A stretch of DNA of 64,000 nucleotides from Marinilabilia salmonicolor (lineage in GTDB: Bacteria; Bacteroidota; Bacteroidia; Bacteroidales; Marinilabiliaceae): NCBI RefSeq assembly GCF_003003035.1, contig NZ_PVTS01000015.1, positions 1-64,000 on the forward strand, in the 5' to 3' direction. This document shows, one piece after another, positions 1 through 8,339 of the stretch. Below the pieces are notes generated by a model that was given only the letters and a program-made list of their open reading frames with translations, made no database searches and had not been told where the DNA came from. The position numbers and the translations under genes are program-made. Every line of letters begins with the position of its first letter. Within the stretch, counting starts at the first letter, position 1.

Positions 1-627
1 CTCTGGTTTAAAGATTTTCTGTGTTGCATGATTTTTTTTGACAAAGGTAGGCGTCTGGATCATGCCAGGAAAGATGTCATTGCTGGGGTGGATACAGTTA
101 AGGACCGTGCATTCAAAAAGGAATTAAAGGAAATGTCGGATTCTACCCGCTTAGCAGCCCTGAAAAGATTAGGATTTGAAGAAAATCAAATCTTTGAAGA
201 ACGAATCATGCTCAACAAAGAAGAGATTCAGTCGATGGTTGAAAGCGGACTCGTGGAGTTTGGAGCACATACACTTACCCATCCGATTCTCCCCAGATGC
301 TCCGATTCTAAAGCAGCAAAGGAAATTCAACAATCCAAAGAAAGTACGGAAGCATTAACCCATGCCCCCTGCAAACTCTTCTCATTTCCAAATGGAGAAT
401 ACAGTGAACGGGACATCCGCATATGTAAAAAAGCCGGGTTTGAAGCAGCACTGACCCTTGACACCGGATTTAACACCGGTAATACAGACCATTTCAGACT
501 AAAGAGATTATCGGCACCAGATAACGGGACCATCTCCGAGCTCCTGGTAAAAGCCTCAGGAGCCTGGGCATACTTCAAGGTATTTTCAGGCCAACAACAA
601 CGGGTTCGTCGTCACAGCGGCCTTTAG
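1..627 (+). CDS. polysaccharide deacetylase (NodB-like), C-terminal part
   Basis: The frame is open from the first base of the window, so the true start and the N-terminal part of the catalytic barrel lie upstream; the first ATG (28) is probably internal. The visible part has the second NodB-type metal motif, EFGAHTLTHP (an H-x3-H arrangement), followed by the late barrel segment FSFPNGEYSERD and the stretch GFEAALTLDTGFN. That order is typical of carbohydrate esterase family 4 enzymes, which remove N- or O-acetyl groups from cell-surface or extracellular glycans. The frame ends with a basic tail. Substrate cannot be told. Confidence is good for the family and low for the role, because the first catalytic Asp motif is outside the window. 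Confidence 0.8.
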   Translation, partial: LWFKDFLCCMIFFDKGRRLDHARKDVIAGVDTVKDRAFKKELKEMSDSTRLAALKRLGFEENQIFEERIMLNKEEIQSMVESGLVEFGAHTLTHPILPRCSDSKAAKEIQQSKESTEALTHAPCKLFSFPNGEYSERDIRICKKAGFEAALTLDTGFNTGNTDHFRLKRLSAPDNGTISELLVKASGAWAYFKVFSGQQQRVRRHSGL

Positions 628-812
628 CCTGAATAATTCATAAATAATTTATTACGATGATCAACCAACTGCGAAATATGAACGTCCTCGATAAAATTGA
701 TTTGAAAATAGTTCACTATTTCCTTCATCAATTTCATCTGCGGTTGTCCATATTTCTTGCTGTTTGACCATCTCATCACAAAAATTCATGAATTAATCAG
801 GTTAGAGAACGT

Positions 813-853
813 TTGAAAAAAACAAGGGGGCCATCACAACTGACAGCCCCCTT
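813..853 (-). terminator. intrinsic terminator of the GH97 gene
   Basis: Read on the minus strand, a stem AAGGGGGC...GCCCCCTT, extended by wobble pairs around a GTTG loop (824-853), is followed by a T-rich run. It sits about 40 bases past the GH97 stop codon. Confidence 0.75.
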
Positions 854-891
854 TGGTAAATTTCTACGGTTTAAAATATAAGCCTTTTCAA

Positions 892-3045
<2,154 letters not shown>

Positions 3046-3073
3046 TTATCTGATAAAAAACTAATTAAAAATT

Positions 3074-3164
3074 TGAGAACGAATGGAACCGCTTCGCTCT
3101 CGCATAATATTTTTTAAACATGTTCTCTTGTGATTTATATTTAAAAAATATCATGCTCGTTTCA
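3074..3164 (-). repeat. decayed second copy of the 96-bp leader repeat
   Basis: Directly after copy A, in the direction of the GH97 gene, the sequence starts again with ATGAAACGAGCATG. It then keeps recognisable blocks (CACAAGAGAA, ATGCGAGAG, GTTCCATTCG) of the same unit, so the GH97 leader holds a tandem of one good and one decayed unit. Confidence 0.55.
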
Positions 3165-3262
3165 TCAGTATATAATTTATCTAAGTTATTGGTCTGATGG
3201 AACTCGCATGTAAGGAACTTATGCATTGTCTTTTGTGACATCCCTTGCCATGCTCGTTTCAT
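3161..3262 (-). repeat. 96-bp leader repeat, copy A (97-bp unit)
   Basis: On the minus strand the unit runs from ATGAAACGAGCATGGC to ACTGATGAA, bounded by ATGAA at both ends (period 97). It shares blocks such as GAGTTCCATCAGACCAATAA with copies near 4749, 35582 and 58644. It is oriented like the GH97 gene downstream. A short frame MKRAWQGMSQK starts at its first ATG and runs on into the decayed copy. Confidence 0.85.
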
Positions 3263-3301
3263 ATACACAAATATTTGGGATGTTGCATAAAACTTTTACG
3301 T

Positions 3302-3309
3302 CAAAGATA
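3302..3309 (-). promoter_or_regulatory. probable -7 box for the GH97 transcript
   Basis: On the minus strand the sequence TATCTTTG matches the Bacteroidota TAnnTTTG box. It lies about 34 bases before repeat copy A and about 275 bases before the GH97 start, which would put both repeat units into the mRNA leader. No clean -33 TTTG is seen. Confidence 0.4.
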
Positions 3310-3534
3310 CCGAAAAGAGCAGTAGATCAGGAAAGTGACCGAAATTCACAACATTACAAAGTACGGAAATAAAACACCTAAATTACCTGTATATCAAACA
3401 AAAAGCAACCAAAAGCTACTTGTTTTTCATTATAAAAGAAAGTGGAAAATAAATGGAATGGAAGCTTCGCAAAGGTTTTCGGAAAATCAACTACCCCTCT
3501 TTCGTACAAACAATTTCGTATTCAATATTCTCAA
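3310..3534. other. AT-rich spacer without a gene
   Basis: The stretch between the GH97 promoter region and the end of the next minus-strand gene contains only short, composition-driven open frames on both strands. I see no known motif here. Confidence 0.5.
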
Positions 3535-4050
3535 TTAGTTTCCGATATTGTTTCTTTTCACTACCCTGCTCCATGGCTTCTGAACCGAAAGGATGAGCAT
3601 CACCAACAAAAGAAGCATTTGTACTGTACCCCAAACAGCACTCTGCTGAAAGTTGTACTGAAAAACATCATTGGAAAAAGCATGCTCCCTCAGGGTGTTC
3701 GCCAATTTGACATTGCCATTGACCCAGGGGCCCAGAAAAAATGTACCGAAGAGTATTTGAGCCACGGTCAGCACCCACTTCACTGTTATCCAGTGATGTT
3801 TAAAGAATCCAAAACCAGTCCATACACCATAAACAGTGCCTATCAACAGATTGCCCATAGCACCGGGGATAATAATAAAATCGTCAATTAACTGAATAAT
3901 ACGGGACTTCATAAACAACTCATCGCCTGTTTCCGGCTGAACAAAAAAGAGAACAGTTAATAGCGCAATGGCTCCTCCAATCCACATCACCACAAAAAAG
4001 AGGTGAATCATTTTAAGAATTTTAAGGCCTTGTTTCTTTAGTTTTGGCAT
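3535..4050 (-). CDS. small integral membrane protein (DUF2269/CopD-like)
   Basis: The product has 171 residues. After a short basic N-terminus come about four hydrophobic helices (roughly 15-35, 60-80, 88-110 and 140-160). The first contains HLFFVVMWIGGAI, the kind of His-plus-Gly helix seen in DUF2269/CopD-like membrane proteins; the second contains GAMGNLLIGTVYGVWTG. A lysine/arginine-rich tail follows the last helix. No enzymatic motif is visible. It lies 46 bases downstream of the HD-domain gene on the same strand and is probably co-transcribed with it. Family assignment is by overall pattern only, and the function is unknown. Confidence 0.7.
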   Translation of the reverse strand: MPKLKKQGLKILKMIHLFFVVMWIGGAIALLTVLFFVQPETGDELFMKSRIIQLIDDFIIIPGAMGNLLIGTVYGVWTGFGFFKHHWITVKWVLTVAQILFGTFFLGPWVNGNVKLANTLREHAFSNDVFQYNFQQSAVWGTVQMLLLLVMLILSVQKPWSRVVKRNNIGN

Positions 4051-4096
4051 ACCGTCTGTTTTTTTTTAATAGTTCCGACATTCTTCAGGAAAAGAA

Positions 4097-4753
4097 TCAC
4101 TTCATTCCCTCCCATTCTTCATAAAACTCATTAAGGAATTCCTCCATAAACTGGTGACGGTGTTCCGCCATTACCGTTCCGGTTCTTGTATTCATCCGGT
4201 CCTTGAGTAACAGCAGTTTTTCGTAAAAATGATTGATTGTGGGAGCTTTACTGTTTCTATACACCTCTTTAGTCATATTAAGATCAGGCTTTATCTCAGG
4301 ATCGTAAATTTTCCTGTTTTTATACCCTCCATAATTGAACGTGCGTGCAATACCAATGGCCCCAATGGCGTCCAATCGATCAGCATCCTGCACAATATCC
4401 ATTTCAGGCGACCGAAATTCCTGCTGATGATTTCCCCCTTTGAAAGAGACATGCCTAATGATCTCCACCACATGACCAATAATCTCATCCGTAACATTCA
4501 TTTCGCTCAAGAAATCTGCTGCTTTCAGCGCTCCCGCTTCTTCGTCTCCATCGTTAAATTTAGCATCGGCAATGTCGTGCAACAAAGCAGCAAGTTCCAC
4601 CACCAGTTTATTGCATTCTTCATATTCGGCAATACGGCAAGCCATCTTCCATACCCGGTAGGTATGAAACCAGTCGTGACCTCCTTCGGCTCCCACAAGC
4701 TCCTTTTTCACAAAATCAACTGTGGAATGAATTATTTCAGTAGTATTTTTCAT
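4097..4753 (-). CDS. HD-domain phosphohydrolase (YedJ/YpgQ-like)
   Basis: A cytoplasmic protein of 218 residues with the classic HD-superfamily metal site: H26 in GGHDWFH, the H59-D60 doublet in ALLHDIADAKF, and the later aspartate in QDADRLDAIGAIGIART (D123/D125). This spacing and the DADRLD-x-GA-GIART block are typical of the YedJ/YpgQ group, for which a nucleoside-triphosphate pyrophosphohydrolase activity has been described in Bacillus. The cellular substrate here is not known. The start codon is unusual: its ATGAA is the right-hand boundary of a 96-bp repeat, so everything just upstream of the gene is repeat sequence. It probably heads a two-gene unit with the small membrane protein downstream. 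Confidence 0.88.
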   Translation of the reverse strand: MKNTTEIIHSTVDFVKKELVGAEGGHDWFHTYRVWKMACRIAEYEECNKLVVELAALLHDIADAKFNDGDEEAGALKAADFLSEMNVTDEIIGHVVEIIRHVSFKGGNHQQEFRSPEMDIVQDADRLDAIGAIGIARTFNYGGYKNRKIYDPEIKPDLNMTKEVYRNSKAPTINHFYEKLLLLKDRMNTRTGTVMAEHRHQFMEEFLNEFYEEWEGMK

Positions 4754-4849
4754 CCGTATAAAATTTGTTTAAGTTATTGGCCTGATGGAACTCACATGGT
4801 TGATTGTTTACATTCTCTTTTGAGGCAATCGTTGCCATGCTCGTTTCAT
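4749..4849 (-). repeat. 96-bp leader repeat, copy B
   Basis: The unit runs on the minus strand from ATGAAACGAGCATGGC to TACGGATGAA (period exactly 96). The right-hand ATGAA is the start of the HD-domain gene. The first ATG opens a 13-codon frame, MKRAWQRLPQKRM then TAA, that could act as a leader peptide. The unit is otherwise nearly identical to the copy inside the aminotransferase at 58644. Confidence 0.9.
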
Positions 4850-4879
4850 TTATTTCCCCAGATCATAGATAATGTATTC

Positions 4880-4887
4880 CAAAACTA
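4880..4887 (-). promoter_or_regulatory. probable -7 box for the HD-domain gene
   Basis: On the minus strand TAGTTTTG matches the Bacteroidota TAnnTTTG consensus about 30 bases before repeat copy B, so the repeat would form most of the leader. No convincing -33 element is visible. Confidence 0.45.
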
Positions 4888-5081
4888 TCACTTTTCACCC
4901 TTTTTTTTACATTTAATTAGGAGTTGCTGAAAAAATCACCAGATCAATTTTTAATTTCTTTATAGATTTTCTTTTTGGCATTGCTCCATAAAGAAACAAA
5001 AAAATCTAGTCCGTTTAAACCTATCCACCCGCGAAAGCCTAAGTTTCCGGCCATTGCGCAAGGCCTTAGAAGTCGCCCATT

Positions 5082-5507
5082 TTGGTTTCCCCCTATTCTC
5101 CGGCCCGGAAAACGGTGGCTAAAGTTGCCACCGTACAGCAGGCAGCGGCCATTGGAAAGCTGAAAGTTCAGGAACTGGTGAACCGATTGAGAGCTGAAGT
5201 CGGACAGGATGCCATTTCCGAAGATGGAGAAAGTGGATTAACCATTAAGTATGATCAACCCGACTTGTACAACGAATCAAAAGTCACCAAATACCTTGAT
5301 GCCCGCCCAATGCTGGATGCAGGCGAAATGCCTGTTCATCAGGTGATGGCCGATTTAAAAAGTTTGCCAAAAGGAGAAATTTACGAACTGACAGTTCCTT
5401 TGCTGACGATTCCGCTTATTAAAAAAGCTGCGAGTTTGGGCTTTGACCACTGGGTGGAGAAAAAAGAGGAAGATCTGTTTATTATTCGGTTTCTGAAGGA
5501 TGAATGA
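5082..5507 (+). pseudogene. 5'-truncated DUF1858/DUF2249 protein gene
   Basis: From about 5106 the frame reads RKTVAKVATVQQAA then VQELVNRLRAEVG, the second half of a DUF1858 helical domain. It continues into a complete DUF2249 domain (YLDARPMLDAGEMP ... LKSLPKGEIYEL ... FDHWVEKKEEDLF) and ends normally. The first half of DUF1858 is missing. The sequence before 5106 does not resemble it in any frame, stop codons interrupt the matching frame upstream, and the only available start is a TTG. Such proteins are small soluble redox or metal-linked proteins of uncertain role. I read this as a gene beheaded by a rearrangement. A functional shortened protein with only DUF2249 is possible but would need a non-ATG start. 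Confidence 0.7.
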
Positions 5508-5514
5508 TCTTTAA

Positions 5515-5712
5515 TCGAAAGCATTCATCAGCCGGGAGAAATTTCGTCCGGCCTATACACATACCTGCTTGGAGATTACGGATGCCGAAGAGGTATTTGA
5601 ACGAGCAAAAAAACAGAACTATAAGACATACGTCAATCCGGGCGCCAATGGTAACACCTGGTTTGTTGCCGATAGCAACAAGAATCTGTTTGAGCTCAAA
5701 GAAAAAATATGA
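5515..5712 (+). pseudogene. relic of a VOC/glyoxalase-like gene (C-terminal end)
   Basis: A 65-codon open frame without a start codon (a TAA lies immediately before it) reads FISREKFRPAYTHTC ... ITDAEEVFERAKKQ ... GANGNTWFVADSNKNLFEL. The last block looks like the final strand of a vicinal-oxygen-chelate (glyoxalase-like) domain. It begins 8 bases after the truncated DUF2249 gene. It is probably the tail of a once complete gene; assignment to VOC is tentative. Confidence 0.45.
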
Positions 5713-5721
5713 GAGCAGAAC

Positions 5722-5752
5722 AAAGCCGGAAAGGGAATCCCCATCCGGCTTT
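5722..5752. terminator. hairpin after the relic genes
   Basis: AAAGCCGGA pairs with TCCGGCTTT around a 13-base loop. It is a plausible terminator for the plus strand, though the T-run after it is broken (TTTCGTATTTT). Confidence 0.45.
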
Positions 5753-5815
5753 CGTATTTTCGTTGGCGTGATATTGATAAATTGAGACTGCTTCACTACG
5801 CACCAATGACAAATT

Positions 5816-5910
5816 AGGTGCGGCGGATTCCAATCCGCCGTTTCGTCTCTAACGGCGGATCGGCGCTCAGCTTTGCTGCTATGCTGTCCAAAGAATCCGT
5901 CGTACCTGCT
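5816..5910. repeat. GGCGGATT inverted-repeat element, copy 1
   Basis: The ends AGGTGCGGCGGATT and AATCCGTCGTACCT form imperfect terminal inverted repeats. The inner block GGCGGATCGGCGCTCAGCTTTGCTGCT recurs almost unchanged at 50487-50546. Nothing is coded here. Confidence 0.75.
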
Positions 5911-6046
5911 TCACAAATAATCTTTTCTGGAGTTTTAATTGAGCATCTCAGCTTGTTATTTTCCCATTATGCCCCAAAATATAATTGAGGTGCGAAATCG
6001 CAATGACGGGCTTTTACAAGATATTGGGAGTTGGCAGGGGTTGATT

Positions 6047-6835
6047 TTATAATCTATTTCCTTTCTCTATATCCTTAAAATACCTGTAGGTACCCACCTT
6101 CAATTCATCACAGGCAGCTTCATCACATACAATTATTCCTTTGGGGTGCATTTGTAAAGCGCTAATGGTCCACATGTGATTGACGCCCTGCTCTATGGCA
6201 TAATGCAAAGCCCTGGCTTTGTTGTGCCCGTTCACAATAATCAGCACCTCTCTGGCATCAAGGACGGTTGCAACACCTACCGTCAATGCGGTTTTAGGGA
6301 CTTTATTGGTGTCATTGTCAAAGAACCGGGAATTGGCGATAATAGTATCCTGAGTAAGCGTTTTCACACGAGTTCGGGACTGAAGTGACGATCCGGGCTC
6401 ATTGAAAGCAATGTGTCCGTCAGGACCAATACCGCCCATAAAGAGGTCGATACCATCATATTGATTAATCTTCTCCTCATATTGCTGACACTCTTCCTCA
6501 ACATCAGGCGCATTACCATTTAAGATGTTCACATTGTCCTTTTCTATATCCACATGATTGAAGAAATTGTTCCACATGAAAGAATGATAACTCTCGGGAT
6601 GATCCTCCGGGATACCGATGTACTCATCCATATTGAAAGTAACTACATTTTTAAAAGAAACTTTGCCTTCCTTATACAAATCTATCAATGCTTTGTAGGT
6701 TCCGAGCGGAGAAGAACCTGTTGGCAATCCTAAAACAAAAGGACGACTCCCCTTGTGCTGGTTAATTTTTTCGGCAATATAGCCGGCAGTCCATTCAGAA
6801 ACTTTGTCGTAATTAAGTTGGATGAGTAGTCTCAT
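6047..6835 (-). CDS. nagB: glucosamine-6-phosphate deaminase
   Basis: The 262-residue enzyme converts glucosamine-6-phosphate to fructose-6-phosphate and ammonia, feeding amino sugars into glycolysis. The active-site residues of the family are present: the nucleotide-like phosphate loop LGLPTGSSP (35-43), D70 in FNMDEY, and D139, H141 and E146 in [16 protein letters not shown]. They correspond to E. coli D72, D141, H143 and E148. Length matches the E. coli enzyme (266). The gene stands alone, without nagA, between a repeat-rich spacer and the iron-uptake operon, so it probably serves general amino-sugar catabolism or cell-wall recycling. The region before its start holds a copy of the TGTCCATAAA-type repeat. 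Confidence 0.97.
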   Translation of the reverse strand: MRLLIQLNYDKVSEWTAGYIAEKINQHKGSRPFVLGLPTGSSPLGTYKALIDLYKEGKVSFKNVVTFNMDEYIGIPEDHPESYHSFMWNNFFNHVDIEKDNVNILNGNAPDVEEECQQYEEKINQYDGIDLFMGGIGPDGHIAFNEPGSSLQSRTRVKTLTQDTIIANSRFFDNDTNKVPKTALTVGVATVLDAREVLIIVNGHNKARALHYAIEQGVNHMWTISALQMHPKGIIVCDEAACDELKVGTYRYFKDIEKGNRL

Positions 6836-6855
6836 TTTTTATGTTTTTTGATTTA

Positions 6856-6920
6856 TAGTAAGTTTCTGACCAGAAACAGCTCTAAAACCAGAATTTGCTT
6901 AGTTTCCGGACAAGAACTAG
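6856..6920. repeat. TGTCCATAAA-type repeat, copy 1 (diverged)
   Basis: AGTTTCTGACCAGAAACAGC ... AGAATTTGCTTAGTTTCCGGACAAG matches, base for base over most of its length, the element at 28837-28900. The TGTCCATAAA end has changed to TGACCAGAAA here. It lies directly upstream of nagB. Confidence 0.75.
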
Positions 6921-6991
6921 TTAAAATTACATCTTTTTAAGAAAACAAAGGTGTTAATCCCCCTAAAATGTTTCAGACTGCTTCCCGAACA

Positions 6992-7026
6992 ATAAAAAAA
7001 GCCCCGTCACCAGTGGTAACAGGGCA
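6992..7026 (-). terminator. intrinsic terminator of the iron-uptake operon
   Basis: On the minus strand GCCCTGTTACC pairs with GGTGACGGGGC around ACT, followed by TTTTTTT. It lies 20 bases after the stop codon of the DUF4374 gene and closes the three-gene operon. Confidence 0.85.
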
Positions 7027-7046
7027 GCTTTCTTCAAACAGATTCA

Positions 7047-8327
7047 TCAATAAATTCCAATATAGTAGGAATCGGCACCTGCCTCGAGCGTTGTACCAAC
7101 AGTAAACCCATCCGGTTCGGCAGAGTTGACATCAAACATATAGATATGTCCCTCACCTCCTTTGGGTCCCAAAGCCATACAGAATTTATCATCCACCAAT
7201 ATACTGTTTTGATATTGTTGAAGCCACAGATTATCGGGAACATCCAGTTCCACAGCTGTACCGTTATATAAATCAACACGGGCAACTGACCACACAGCAT
7301 CGCTGGTACCTCCCAAATCTGACTGTGCAAAAGGCACATAGCCTATTCCGTTACCTACATAAAACCAGCCATTAGAGATGGTATTTTTCCCCAGTAGCTC
7401 AGATAAATTAAAACTATAGTCTTCATCGTAGGCACCATCAGTAATCTTCAGGATATGGGTGTCATAAGAATTGTCAGGAACAGTAACAATCTGATAGACA
7501 TCGCCCTGCTCATCCTGGTAAGCCACGGAAGTCCGGTAACCATTGGTAGCACCTTTAGCTCCGCCGGTAGTTGTGGAGATCAGGCGTGGATTGTTCAGAG
7601 ACGGATAATCCACGACAAGTGTCTCAACTGAATTATAATCCACCTGCTCCTGTGTGTCCGTATCCGGATTGTATGTTCTTTTCGCCATACCGTAATAAAC
7701 TCTATCGCCCACCACCACAGGTGCATCAATCCTGAACACATAAGCACCTCTGGCTTCATCCTCCTCATTTACGGGGATTTCAAATTCCTGTATGCTGCGA
7801 AATGTCAGATCATCAAGATTGACAGAAACCAGTTGCGCCGTGGCGACGGTCTTTAAGTAATCACCACTGGTTTCATCATAAATACGCTCAGTGGTAACGT
7901 TGTGCAACAAAGCATAATCATCATTTACTTTTGTCCATCGTGGATAAGCTGTACCAATTGCATATTGCACATTGGTTTCGGAGATTTGGGTATAATCCTG
8001 CCCCCCATTGACTTCAAATTTATAGACCGATCCGCCTCCATAATCAAGGCCGTACAAAATAGTCCCGTCCGAAGAAGCAAAAATTCGGGCGGTGCGTGTG
8101 GAAGGTACTTCAAATCCATATCCGACATAGGAAATGGTGCCATCAGAAAGGTCAGTTACTGACTGGGTGTAGGTTGCCGAGGGACTGCCGGAGCCGTCGG
8201 CATATCCAATGGTATATAACCGATCCCCGGTGGGTTGCTCGACAGTTTCTGTGTTATCATCTTCGCTGCAGGCTACCAGCCCGGTAAGAACAAACCCGAA
8301 CAACAAATATTTCAAATTGCGAATCAT
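7047..8327 (-). CDS. DUF4374 surface lipoprotein (XusB-like siderophore binder)
   Basis: The 426-residue protein has a lipoprotein signal ending LTGLVAC with the acylated cysteine at 20. The following residues CSEDD fit the acidic export signal that sends Bacteroidota lipoproteins to the cell surface. The rest looks like a beta-propeller with repeated aromatic and Gly-rich strands (YTIGYADGSGSP near the start, YGMAKRTYNPDTDTQ about 215, MFDVNSAEPDGFT near the end), the pattern of DUF4374. In Bacteroides a DUF4374-type lipoprotein, XusB, captures catecholate siderophores for a TonB receptor; that link is from general knowledge. It is the last gene of the operon, 12 bases after the receptor gene. 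Substrate is inferred, not shown. Confidence 0.85.
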   Translation of the reverse strand: MIRNLKYLLFGFVLTGLVACSEDDNTETVEQPTGDRLYTIGYADGSGSPSATYTQSVTDLSDGTISYVGYGFEVPSTRTARIFASSDGTILYGLDYGGGSVYKFEVNGGQDYTQISETNVQYAIGTAYPRWTKVNDDYALLHNVTTERIYDETSGDYLKTVATAQLVSVNLDDLTFRSIQEFEIPVNEEDEARGAYVFRIDAPVVVGDRVYYGMAKRTYNPDTDTQEQVDYNSVETLVVDYPSLNNPRLISTTTGGAKGATNGYRTSVAYQDEQGDVYQIVTVPDNSYDTHILKITDGAYDEDYSFNLSELLGKNTISNGWFYVGNGIGYVPFAQSDLGGTSDAVWSVARVDLYNGTAVELDVPDNLWLQQYQNSILVDDKFCMALGPKGGEGHIYMFDVNSAEPDGFTVGTTLEAGADSYYIGIY

Positions 8328-8339
8328 AACAAATAGTTT

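Noticed and set aside
624-776. A 50-codon minus-strand frame (MRWSNSKKYGQPQMKL...) between the deacetylase and GH97 genes
   Set aside because: Composition looks protein-like, but it is short, overlaps the deacetylase end and matches no family I know; kept only as a possible relic.
3065-3268. A 67-codon minus-strand frame starting in repeat copy A
   Set aside because: It is made up of the 96-bp unit and its decayed neighbour and is better explained as repeat sequence in a leader than as a gene.
5504-5785. A 93-codon plus-strand frame after the DUF2249 relic
   Set aside because: The neighbouring frame (5515-5712) gives a far better protein pattern; this one is a shadow.
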